Assembly: GCA_035196065.1 (NCBI GenBank)
Contig: CP136575.1
Coordinates: 959,001 to 1,023,000, forward strand
Source: Sphingobium sp.
GTDB lineage: Bacteria > Pseudomonadota > Alphaproteobacteria > Sphingomonadales > Sphingomonadaceae
DNA: 64,000 nucleotides
Direction: 5' to 3'
The first letter of the stretch is position 1; each line of letters starts with the position of its first letter. The translations under genes and the position numbers were made by a program. Below, piece after piece: positions 15,358 through 25,179 of the stretch. The notes beneath the pieces are model-generated. The model was not told the DNA's origin. It made no database searches and saw only the letters and a program-made list of their open reading frames with translations.

Positions 15358-16596
15358 ATGTTTCCCAAATTGCGCACCGCCTTGCTGGCGGCGGCGCTGG
15401 CCTTTCCGGCTACGGCTGCCTTTGCGGAGCCGATCACGCTGGATGAAGCCATTGCCAAGGCCATTGAGGCCGCGCCGTCGATCCGCGCCAATGAGGCGGC
15501 GGTCGCTGCCGCACAAGCTGGCCGTGTCCAAGCGGGCGTCCGCCCCAACCCAACCGTCACCGTCGAAGGCGAAAACCTAGTCGGCAGCGGGCCATACAAT
15601 GTCTTCGGCCAGGCCGAGATTACTGGCACCTATAGCCAGACAATCGAGCGCGGCGGCAAACGTGACGCGCGTGTCGCCTATGCCGAGCGTGACATCGGCG
15701 TTGCAGAAGCCTCATCGCGGGTGGCACGGCTCGAACTTGTCAGCGCCGTCCAGCGCGCATTTCTTGATGTTATTGTCGCCGGATATGTCGTCGAAATCGC
15801 AGAAACACGACTTGGCGTAGAAGTGGAAATGCAGCGTGAAGCTCTGCGCCGAGTGCGCGGATATAAGGACCCGCTGTTCGTCGAGACGAGCGCATCGGCG
15901 CGGGTCACACAGGCACGGCTTAATCTGATCGAGGCGCAGGCGCGGCAGCAGGGTATGCGCGCGGCGCTGGCCGCATATTGGAACGGTGAGGCAGAGGATG
16001 TCGAGACGGTCGGAGAAGTAATGTCTGGCATCCCAGCAGCGCGGGAACTTGCGACCGCCGATGCGGAACTCGCGGAGTCTGAGGTCGCGCGAGCGTCGGC
16101 AGCGGTGATATTGGAACAGACACGGGCGCGGCCCGACTACACAGTCAGTGGAGGGGTACGCTTCCTGCGCGGCACCAACGATGTGGCGCTGGTTGCGGGT
16201 ATCACCATTCCATTGGGACGCTTCGACCGTAACCAAGGCAATATCGCAAAGGCCCATGCCGAAAAGCTGCGGATCGAGTTGACTGCCGAGGCGCAGCGGC
16301 TCGACAAGCTCCGCCGTCTTGCCAGCCTTGGCGCAGAAGCTGACGCCGCGCGAGCCCGCGCCGACGCTATCGTTCTTGAGGTCTATCCGCAGACTACCAA
16401 GGCGCTCCGGCAGGTGCGAGAGGGCTATGCGCGCGGCGGCTTCAACTTCCGCGACATGCAGGGTGCTGCCGACGCGATCATTCAGGCGCAGGCCGAATGG
16501 CTCGATGCCGTCATCCGTTACCGTGACTTACAAACAGAAATCGACCGGCTGACCGGGCGCTTCGACGCCGCTGCCGACAGGGGGACTAATCCATGA
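15358..16596 (+). CDS. czcC: CzcC-type outer membrane efflux protein (TolC family)
   Basis: The 412-residue protein has a signal peptide (about 23 residues, ending AFA) and two tandem TolC/OEP repeats (about 30-200 and 220-405) with LDEAIAKAIEAAPSIRANEA and the closing EGYARGGFNFRDMQGAADAIIQAQ typical of CzcC. It forms the outer-membrane duct for the CzcCBA heavy-metal RND pump. Overlaps czcB by ATGA, and a ribosome site GGAG lies before its ATG. Confidence 0.93.
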   Translation: MFPKLRTALLAAALAFPATAAFAEPITLDEAIAKAIEAAPSIRANEAAVAAAQAGRVQAGVRPNPTVTVEGENLVGSGPYNVFGQAEITGTYSQTIERGGKRDARVAYAERDIGVAEASSRVARLELVSAVQRAFLDVIVAGYVVEIAETRLGVEVEMQREALRRVRGYKDPLFVETSASARVTQARLNLIEAQARQQGMRAALAAYWNGEAEDVETVGEVMSGIPAARELATADAELAESEVARASAAVILEQTRARPDYTVSGGVRFLRGTNDVALVAGITIPLGRFDRNQGNIAKAHAEKLRIELTAEAQRLDKLRRLASLGAEADAARARADAIVLEVYPQTTKALRQVREGYARGGFNFRDMQGAADAIIQAQAEWLDAVIRYRDLQTEIDRLTGRFDAAADRGTNP

Positions 16597-17834
16597 GAAA
16601 CAACATCATCAACCGGCTTGCTGTCGCGCTTTTCATCATCGCGCCTTTGGGAGCCTGTGGCAGTAGCAGCAGCGAGCCTACCGCAGAAAGTGGCGAAGCA
16701 GGCGAACCGGAAAAAGGGCCGCACAATGGCCGACTTTTGAAGGATGGCGACTTTGCGCTTGAAATGACCATCTTCGAGGACGGTGTGCCGCCGCAATTCC
16801 GGGTCTATCCGACCAAGGACGGCAAGCCAGTCGATGCCAAGACTGTGCAATTGACGGTAACGCTCAAGCGGCTGGGCGGTGAGGTCAACACCTTCCCGTT
16901 CAAGGCTGAAAAGGATTATCTGACCGGACAAGGTGTGGTCGAGGAACCGCACAGCTTCGACGTCGAGGTCGTCGCGGTTGAAAGCGGCAAACGTCATGTC
17001 TGGAAATATGCCAGCCCCGAAGGTCGCACACGGATTACCGCCGAAGCCGCCAAGGCCGGTGGAATCGAGATCGAAACAGTGGGGCCAGCTACCATCGGCG
17101 AGACGCGCGAGCTTTACGGGACAGTCCAGTTGGCGACGACCGCACGGTCCGAAATTCGCGGGCAGTTTCCGGGGCGGATTGTCTCGGTCACAAAGCAAGT
17201 CGGCGACACCGTGAAGCGCGGTCAATTGCTCGCGCGGATCGAGTCGAGCGAGTCCTTGCAGGTTTATCCGGTCTATTCGACGGTCAGCGGCGTTGTTGCC
17301 GAACGCAATGGCAATCCCGGCGATGTGACCTTCGACCGTGCGCTCTACGTCATTACCGACTCGGCGCAGACGACGGTTGTGTTCAACATCTTCCCCAAGG
17401 ACCTAGGTGCAATCCAGCCCGGTATGGCGGTGCAGATCGAAACGATGGAAGGCACCGCAATCGCTGCGGCACGTCTGGGTCAGTATCTCCCCGATGGCAA
17501 TGCCGAGGCAGGCACAGCGCTTGTGCGGGCATCGGTCCCCAATCGAGGTGGGCGGTTGCGTCCCGGTATGGCGCTTCGTGGCCGCGTGACAATCAACGCA
17601 GTGCAAGTGCCGCTGGCGGTGCGCACCGAAGCGTTGCAACGTTTCCGTGACTTTACGGTGGTCTTTGCCAATTACGGCCAGGATTACGAGGTCCGCATGT
17701 TGGAGTTGGGGCGCAAGTCGCCTGAATGGACCGAGGTGCTTTCGGGCATCAAGCCCGGCACGCCTTATGCCGCCAAAGGAGCCTTCCTCATTCGCGCCGA
17801 CATCGAAAAGTCGGGCGCGAGCCATGACCATTGA
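16593..17834 (+). CDS. czcB: CzcB-type periplasmic adaptor
   Basis: A 413-residue membrane fusion protein with an N-terminal lipobox-like LGAC (Cys about 26). An N-terminal extra domain (about 50-145, GPHNGRLLKDGDFALEMTIFEDG) of the CzcB heavy-metal class precedes the lipoyl and barrel domains (about 180-400, with VGDTVKRGQLLARIES and the HlyD-type hairpin short). It links the inner membrane pump CzcA to CzcC and may bind metal itself. The C-terminus ends in SHDH. Start coupled to czcC. Confidence 0.92.
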   Translation: MRNNIINRLAVALFIIAPLGACGSSSSEPTAESGEAGEPEKGPHNGRLLKDGDFALEMTIFEDGVPPQFRVYPTKDGKPVDAKTVQLTVTLKRLGGEVNTFPFKAEKDYLTGQGVVEEPHSFDVEVVAVESGKRHVWKYASPEGRTRITAEAAKAGGIEIETVGPATIGETRELYGTVQLATTARSEIRGQFPGRIVSVTKQVGDTVKRGQLLARIESSESLQVYPVYSTVSGVVAERNGNPGDVTFDRALYVITDSAQTTVVFNIFPKDLGAIQPGMAVQIETMEGTAIAAARLGQYLPDGNAEAGTALVRASVPNRGGRLRPGMALRGRVTINAVQVPLAVRTEALQRFRDFTVVFANYGQDYEVRMLELGRKSPEWTEVLSGIKPGTPYAAKGAFLIRADIEKSGASHDH

Positions 17835-21022
<3,188 letters not shown>

Positions 21023-21023
<1 letters not shown>

Positions 21024-21739
21024 TGAATCTTTTGATTGTCAGAAAGGCCCAAACCTCGCTGGCGTGGTGGGCTTTGTCGCTTGTTCTGTTCTTCGCGTTC
21101 GGAGCCACGGACGCCTTTGCGCACGGCGTTGCAGAGGGCGACCAAGGCTATGTGCAGGAAGTCAGCGGCGTCCAGTTCATGCCTTTCCTATATCTGGGCG
21201 CGAAGCATATGGTCACCGGATACGATCATTTGCTGTTCCTGTTCGGCGTCATATTCTTTCTTTACCGGCTTAAGGATATCGGCCTTTATGTAACGCTATT
21301 TGCGGTGGGCCATTCGACGACGATGCTGTTCGGCGTGCTGACTGGCATCAGCGCTAATGCTTATATCATCGACGCGATCATTGGCCTGTCGGTAGTCTAT
21401 AAAGCACTCGACAATCTGGGCGCATACCGGCGCTGGTTCGGGGTGCAGCCGAATACCAAGGCTGCCACTCTGATCTTCGGTCTGTTCCACGGCTTCGGGC
21501 TGGCGACGAAGATTCAGGAGTTCGAATTGTCGCCAGACGGGCTGCTCACCAATCTGATTGCCTTCAACATCGGCGTCGAAATCGGCCAGTTGCTTGCGCT
21601 GTCGGCCATCCTCATCCTGATGGGCTATTGGCGCAAAAGCCGCAGCTTCGCGCGCCATGCCTTTGCGGTGAACGTGGTGCTGATGGGTGTCGGATTTTTG
21701 CTGGTGGGCTATCAGCTTACCGGACTGATTGTTGCTTAA
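21023..21739 (+). CDS. HupE/UreJ family membrane protein
   Basis: The 238-residue protein has a signal-like first membrane segment (ending AFAHG), then His-bearing GAKHMVTGYDHLLFLFGVIFFL, AVGHSTTMLFG and LFHGFGLAT, the conserved motifs of HupE/UreJ-type proteins. These are putative nickel/cobalt permeases or membrane proteins of metal homeostasis. It is translationally coupled to czcA (one-base overlap). Whether it imports or exports metal here is not known. Confidence 0.85.
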
Positions 21740-21751
21740 GGAGCTAGACTG

Positions 21752-22366
21752 ATGTTAAATTCCAAACTTCCCGATATGTCCGAGCTTCCGACGACGCGGC
21801 AGCTTGTCGGCTCGACCTTGTTAGCGATGGGCGGCGCGGCGGCGATCCTCGTGGCCGTCGTCATGCCGTCGGAATATGGCATCGACCCGACCGGGTTGGG
21901 CGGCGTTCTCGGCCTGACCGAAATGGGCGAAATCAAGACGCAGCTGGCCGAAGAAGCAGCCGCCGACCGGGCCGCCGATGACGGGACGATCACTGGCCCA
22001 GCCCAACCAACCCCGGTCATCCCCCAAGCAGCCGTTGCCGCTCGCAACGACACGATGACGGTCACGCTCGCGCCCGGTGAAGCCGCCGAAATAAAGGTCA
22101 GCGCGGCCAAAGGTGCCAGCATCAGCTTCGACTGGGCCGTCTCAGGCGGAAACGTGAATTACGACACGCATGGCGATCCGGTCGTCCGGCGCAAGGGCTT
22201 CTACCACGGCTATGGCAAGGGCAAGGCGTCGACCGGCGAAAAAGGCACGCTGGTCACCGCATTCGACGGCACACATGGCTGGTATTGGCGCAACCGCTCG
22301 GATGGGACGGTGACAGTCGTGCTGAAAACCACCGGTGCCTACACCGACATCAAACGGGTCGTCTGA
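21752..22366 (+). CDS. Transmembrane anchor-like hypothetical protein
   Basis: A 204-residue protein with one membrane segment near the N-terminus (about residues 18-40) and a periplasmic domain with a beta-rich C-terminal half (SISFDWAVSGGNVNYDTHGD...HGWYWRNRSDGTVTVVLKTTGAY), which resembles emp24-like or galactose-binding-type beta sandwiches. Similar proteins accompany czc clusters in sphingomonads (recalled, not verified). Follows the HupE gene by 12 bases with AAGGAG upstream. Possible accessory of the efflux system. Confidence 0.65.
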   Translation: MLNSKLPDMSELPTTRQLVGSTLLAMGGAAAILVAVVMPSEYGIDPTGLGGVLGLTEMGEIKTQLAEEAAADRAADDGTITGPAQPTPVIPQAAVAARNDTMTVTLAPGEAAEIKVSAAKGASISFDWAVSGGNVNYDTHGDPVVRRKGFYHGYGKGKASTGEKGTLVTAFDGTHGWYWRNRSDGTVTVVLKTTGAYTDIKRVV

Positions 22367-22418
22367 CAGATGATGGCGGCTCGCCGAGCCACCAAGTTCG
22401 ATTGAAAAAGGAATGACG

Positions 22419-22802
22419 ATGAAAAAATTGATCCTGATAGCTAGCCTAGCCGCTGCCGCCTGTTCGCCCGAACCCAGCACGCAGAAGCAAACCGTAACGG
22501 CCAATGACAATCCAGCCACCGCCGCATTCAAGGCCGCGAACGACCGGATGCACAAAGATATGACCATGACCTTCACAGGCAATGCCGATGCAGACTTCAT
22601 GCGGGCCATGATCCCGCACCATGAGGGAGCTGTCGCGATGGCCAAAGTTGCGCTGGAGCACGGCAAGGACCCCGAGGTCCGCAAACTTGCCGAGGAGGTG
22701 ATAAAAGCCCAGGAATCGGAAATCGCGATCATGCGGGGCTGGCTGGAGAAGAACGGAACGGATGCTGGCGAAACTGCAAAGCCCGATCATGCCAGCCACT
22801 GA
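22419..22802 (+). CDS. DUF305/CopM-type periplasmic lipoprotein
   Basis: The 127-residue protein has a lipobox (LAAAACS, Cys about 17) and a ferritin-like DUF305 domain with the HKDMTM...DFMRAMIPHHEGAVAMAKVALEHGKD motif, in which Met and His residues bind copper or other metals in CopM-like chaperones. I prefer the ATG at 22419 because AAAGGA is seven bases upstream; the in-frame ATG at 22413 has no room for a ribosome site. It ends in a DHASH tail overlapping the CzcD start. Confidence 0.85.
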   Translation: MKKLILIASLAAAACSPEPSTQKQTVTANDNPATAAFKAANDRMHKDMTMTFTGNADADFMRAMIPHHEGAVAMAKVALEHGKDPEVRKLAEEVIKAQESEIAIMRGWLEKNGTDAGETAKPDHASH

Positions 22803-23718
22803 CCACGCCCTCCAAAACCCTGACGAGGGACATGCTGGACATAACCACGGCGCAGGGGCCAGCACCAAAAGGCTGGCTATCGCCTTGTCGCTTACCACCG
22901 TGTTTCTTGTTGCCGAATTGGTGGGCGCGTTTGTGTTCGACAGCCTCGCATTGCTTTCGGATGCGGCGCATATGTTCACTGATAGCGCCGCGCTTGCCAT
23001 TGCGCTTGCTGCCGTAAAGATTGGCCAGCGCCCGCCCGACGACAAACGCACCTTTGGCTATCGCCGCTTTGAAATTCTCGCCGCCGCGTTCAACGCGATC
23101 CTGCTTTTTGCAGTCGCGGGCTACGTGTTGTTCGAGGGCATCACGCGCTTCTTTGATCCCCGACCGGTTGAATCGGTTGGAATGCTGATTGTCGCCACAA
23201 TCGGACTTGTCGTGAACCTGATTTCAATGCGCGTTCTAGCAGGAGGGAAGGATGACAGTCTCAACGTCAAAGGGGCGTATCTCGAAGTCTGGGCCGACAT
23301 GCTCGGCTCGCTGGGCGTCATCGCTGCGGCTGTTGCGATTTATCTCACCGGCTACAACTGGATCGACCCCATCGTCGCCATTGCCATTGGCCTGTGGGTG
23401 TTGCCGCGCACTTGGACCTTGCTGCGCGATACCACGCATATATTGCTGCAAGGCGTCCCGCGCGGGTTCGACTTGAATGCTATCCGCGCTGCGATGGGCG
23501 AGGTCGCTGGCGTGACTGGCGTTCACGATCTTCACCTTTGGTCAGTCGCGGGGGATGACGCCAGCCTGACCGCGCATGTCGCGGTGGCGGATGGCAGAGA
23601 TGCCGAAGTCACGAGGCGGGCGGTGACCGAGATGCTTGAAGCGCGCTTCGACATCCACCACGCCACTATCCAAACCGAAATCGAACCGTGCGGGGACGAA
23701 GAGAGCTTGCACCGCTGA
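22789..23718 (+). CDS. czcD: Cation diffusion facilitator, CzcD-type
   Basis: A 309-residue CDF transporter: His-rich N-terminus (GHAGHNHG), six membrane helices (about residues 25-210) and a cytoplasmic C-terminal domain (about 215-305) with VHDLHLWSVAG. Helix 2 has the HxxxD site (SDAAHMFTD), while helix 5 reads EVWADMLGS, so the usual second His is Glu, a change that can alter metal choice. I chose the ATG at 22789, overlapping the DUF305 stop by 14 bases; an ATG at 22762 would add nine residues. It exports Zn/Co/Cd-type cations by proton antiport. Confidence 0.9.
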   Translation: MPATDHALQNPDEGHAGHNHGAGASTKRLAIALSLTTVFLVAELVGAFVFDSLALLSDAAHMFTDSAALAIALAAVKIGQRPPDDKRTFGYRRFEILAAAFNAILLFAVAGYVLFEGITRFFDPRPVESVGMLIVATIGLVVNLISMRVLAGGKDDSLNVKGAYLEVWADMLGSLGVIAAAVAIYLTGYNWIDPIVAIAIGLWVLPRTWTLLRDTTHILLQGVPRGFDLNAIRAAMGEVAGVTGVHDLHLWSVAGDDASLTAHVAVADGRDAEVTRRAVTEMLEARFDIHHATIQTEIEPCGDEESLHR

Positions 23719-23833
23719 CCAAAGCCGAAATTGGCTGACCGGTGGGCAACGAGCGACTTTTATTGTGTTCCGCCTGACCGCGCCAGCCATGTCCTTGATC
23801 GACGGACGTTTGGTCGCTTTGCACCGCCCTTGT

Positions 23834-23906
23834 GCGCGCAAGCAAAAAACCGGCGCGAGCGCCTACGGTTTCCATAAATGGAGCCTCCGTTTTTTGGCTT
23901 GCGCGC
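23834..23906. repeat. Large imperfect inverted repeat upstream of ssb
   Basis: GCGCGCAAGC (23834-23843) pairs perfectly with GCTTGCGCGC (23897-23906). The pairing continues inward through A6 (23844-23849) with T6 (23890-23895) after a single bulged G. Inside the loop are two smaller dyads, GGCGC-GA-GCGCC (23852-23863) and TCCAT-AA-ATGGA (23871-23882). The structure ends 64 bases before the ssb start codon, in the predicted leading region next to oriT. Confidence 0.8.
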
Positions 23907-23970
23907 GGGCGGCGCGCGACCCTTCGATGTCCGTCAGGACATTTCGCCTGACGCGATCAGGAGAAGCACC

Positions 23971-24306
23971 ATGCAGAATATCGCTGAATTTCACATCATC
24001 GGGCGCATCGGCAAGATTGACTCCGCCAAGGACGTCACCAACATTTCGGTCGCTGCCAACTACAACCGCCGCGACGGCGACGAGTGGAAGACCGACACCC
24101 ACTGGAACCGCGTCACGCTCTTCGGCAAATTGCGCGACCGTCTCGCCAAAGCCGACACCGGCGATCTTGTCCGCATTACCGGACGCGTGCGGCAGTCGAG
24201 CTACGAAGCCGAGGGTCAGACCCGCTACACCGTCGATTTGCTCGCAGACGGCTTAGCCGTCCTTGCCAAGGCGAACGGCAAACCATCGGACCAAGAGCGC
24301 GACTAA
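23971..24306 (+). CDS. ssb: Single-stranded DNA-binding protein (mobile-element type)
   Basis: A 111-residue OB-fold SSB: FHIIGRIGKI, KDVTNISVAANYNRRDGDEWKTDTHWNRVTLFGKLRDR and LVRITGRVRQSSYE are SSB core strands. The acidic C-terminal tail of housekeeping SSB (DDDIPF) is missing and the protein ends in PSDQERD, as in short plasmid-type SSBs. AGGAG lies before the ATG at 23971. It lies about 0.8 kb from oriT on the side predicted to enter the recipient first, where SSB protects transferred single strands. Confidence 0.88.
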   Translation: MQNIAEFHIIGRIGKIDSAKDVTNISVAANYNRRDGDEWKTDTHWNRVTLFGKLRDRLAKADTGDLVRITGRVRQSSYEAEGQTRYTVDLLADGLAVLAKANGKPSDQERD

Positions 24307-24313
24307 CGCATCG

Positions 24314-24353
24314 GGCGGTGGCCTCTGGTCACCGCCTTCACGCTCTTTTGCAA
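24314..24353 (+). terminator. Probable terminator after ssb
   Basis: GGCGGTGGCC (24314-24323) pairs with GGTCACCGCC (24327-24336) with one G-T wobble and a three-base loop, followed by TTCACGCTCTTTTG. Confidence 0.65.
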
Positions 24354-24371
24354 TGCGGAAGGTGAGCAATT

Positions 24372-24430
24372 GGTTTACCGAATTAGCAAAAGGCTAAGCC
24401 TGACTTAGCGTTTTTCGAATTTTGTAAACC
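24372..24430. repeat. 59-bp near-perfect inverted repeat between ssb and traD
   Basis: Two 27-base arms (24372-24398 and 24404-24430) with a five-base loop CCTGA pair at 22 Watson-Crick positions plus one wobble. Outer ends are GGTTTAC/GTAAACC and the loop-closing stem is GCTAAG/CTTAGC. It is AT-rich compared with the surroundings and lies in a gene-free gap between oriT and ssb. It is not a simple terminator since no T-run follows; a protein-binding or single-strand-folding site is likely (inference). Confidence 0.8.
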
Positions 24431-24448
24431 GGATGAAGGTCTAACCCA

Positions 24449-24727
24449 TCATGTGTTTTCGGTCTCAGCTTCAAACGCACGTTTGCCTCTCCGCTTCCAA
24501 ATCGCCAGCGCCTGCTCGCGATCCTCGCTGCGCAGCTTGACCGCGACTGTCAGGAATGCTCCGTAGAGAGTGGCGCGGTCATCGTCGGTCAATTCGATCA
24601 GCCCGGCCTTCGCGACAAGTCCGCCGAGTTCGATCAGTTGCTTCGTGCGTTCGCGTCTTTTGATCTGCCATTCGCGCATGTCGGTTCGTGCCTTTCGTGC
24701 CTCAAGCCGGTGCCGCGCTGCTGTCAT
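24449..24727 (-). CDS. Conjugal transfer protein TraD-like (small)
   Basis: A 92-residue basic, helical protein: HRLEARKARTDMREWQIKRRERTKQLIELGGLVAKAGL resembles the small TraD of Ti-type transfer regions. I start at the ATG at 24727, overlapping the upstream TraC-like gene by 26 bases; the longer open frame is a shadow of that gene. In Ti plasmids traC, traD and traG run away from oriT opposite to traA, as here, but no traG (coupling protein) follows in this window. Confidence 0.72.
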   Translation of the reverse strand: MTAARHRLEARKARTDMREWQIKRRERTKQLIELGGLVAKAGLIELTDDDRATLYGAFLTVAVKLRSEDREQALAIWKRRGKRAFEAETENT

Positions 24728-25007
24728 CCGTGCGAGCGCCACCCGGCTGGCGTTCAGTTCCCGTGCCGCGTTTGCGCTCCGCCCCTTGAAAGAAGGCTGC
24801 CCCGCGTTTGCGCCAGCTCTCCTTTCGGGCTGCGTCGCGGTTTCCAACGATTTCGAGCAGTGCGCCCGCGAGCGTTTCGGCGTCCGTTGTGTCGCCTCCT
24901 GTGGCAATGACCAGTTCGCCAAGTTGCTGGACGCGGCGTTCTTTGAGTTGCTTTGCCCTTTCGGCAAGTGCCTTTAATTCCGAATCAATATCACGGGGTT
25001 TGCGCAT
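24702..25007 (-). CDS. Conjugal transfer protein TraC/TraD-like (small)
   Basis: The 101-residue protein is charged and helical (DIDSELKALAERAKQLKERRVQQLGELVIATG), fitting the TraC/TraD-type relaxosome accessory proteins encoded divergently from TraA. A GGAGA site precedes the ATG at 25007. The C-terminal part (GAERKRGTGTERQPGGARTD) is low complexity. It probably binds near oriT to help the relaxase. Confidence 0.72.
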   Translation of the reverse strand: MRKPRDIDSELKALAERAKQLKERRVQQLGELVIATGGDTTDAETLAGALLEIVGNRDAARKESWRKRGAAFFQGAERKRGTGTERQPGGARTDDSSAAPA

Positions 25008-25122
25008 CTTCTTTCTCCATTGAGAGTTGATGCACTCATCATAATATCGCGCTGCTCCTATTGCTGTAGAGTTGTCGAGACAGTCTGACACCACCTAGTC
25101 CCGAGCAGGATTTTATCGTGGG

Positions 25123-25150
25123 AGGGCGCGCTTATACGTCGTGCCGACGT
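25123..25150 (-). other. Predicted oriT with nic site
   Basis: On the minus strand an inverted repeat ACGTCG-GCA-CGACGT (25150-25136) is followed by TATAAGCGCGCCCTCCC. The core TAAGCGCGCCCT (25134-25123) matches the IncQ/Ti-type nick region (TAAATGCG^CCCT in RSF1010) in sequence and in its position 3' of the inverted repeat. It lies between the divergent traC/traD-like genes and traA, the expected place. The predicted nick is between 25127 and 25126 on the minus strand, so transfer would proceed toward lower coordinates. Confidence 0.8.
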
Positions 25151-25179
25151 GGCTTTGATGGCGTAGATGGATTGCCATC

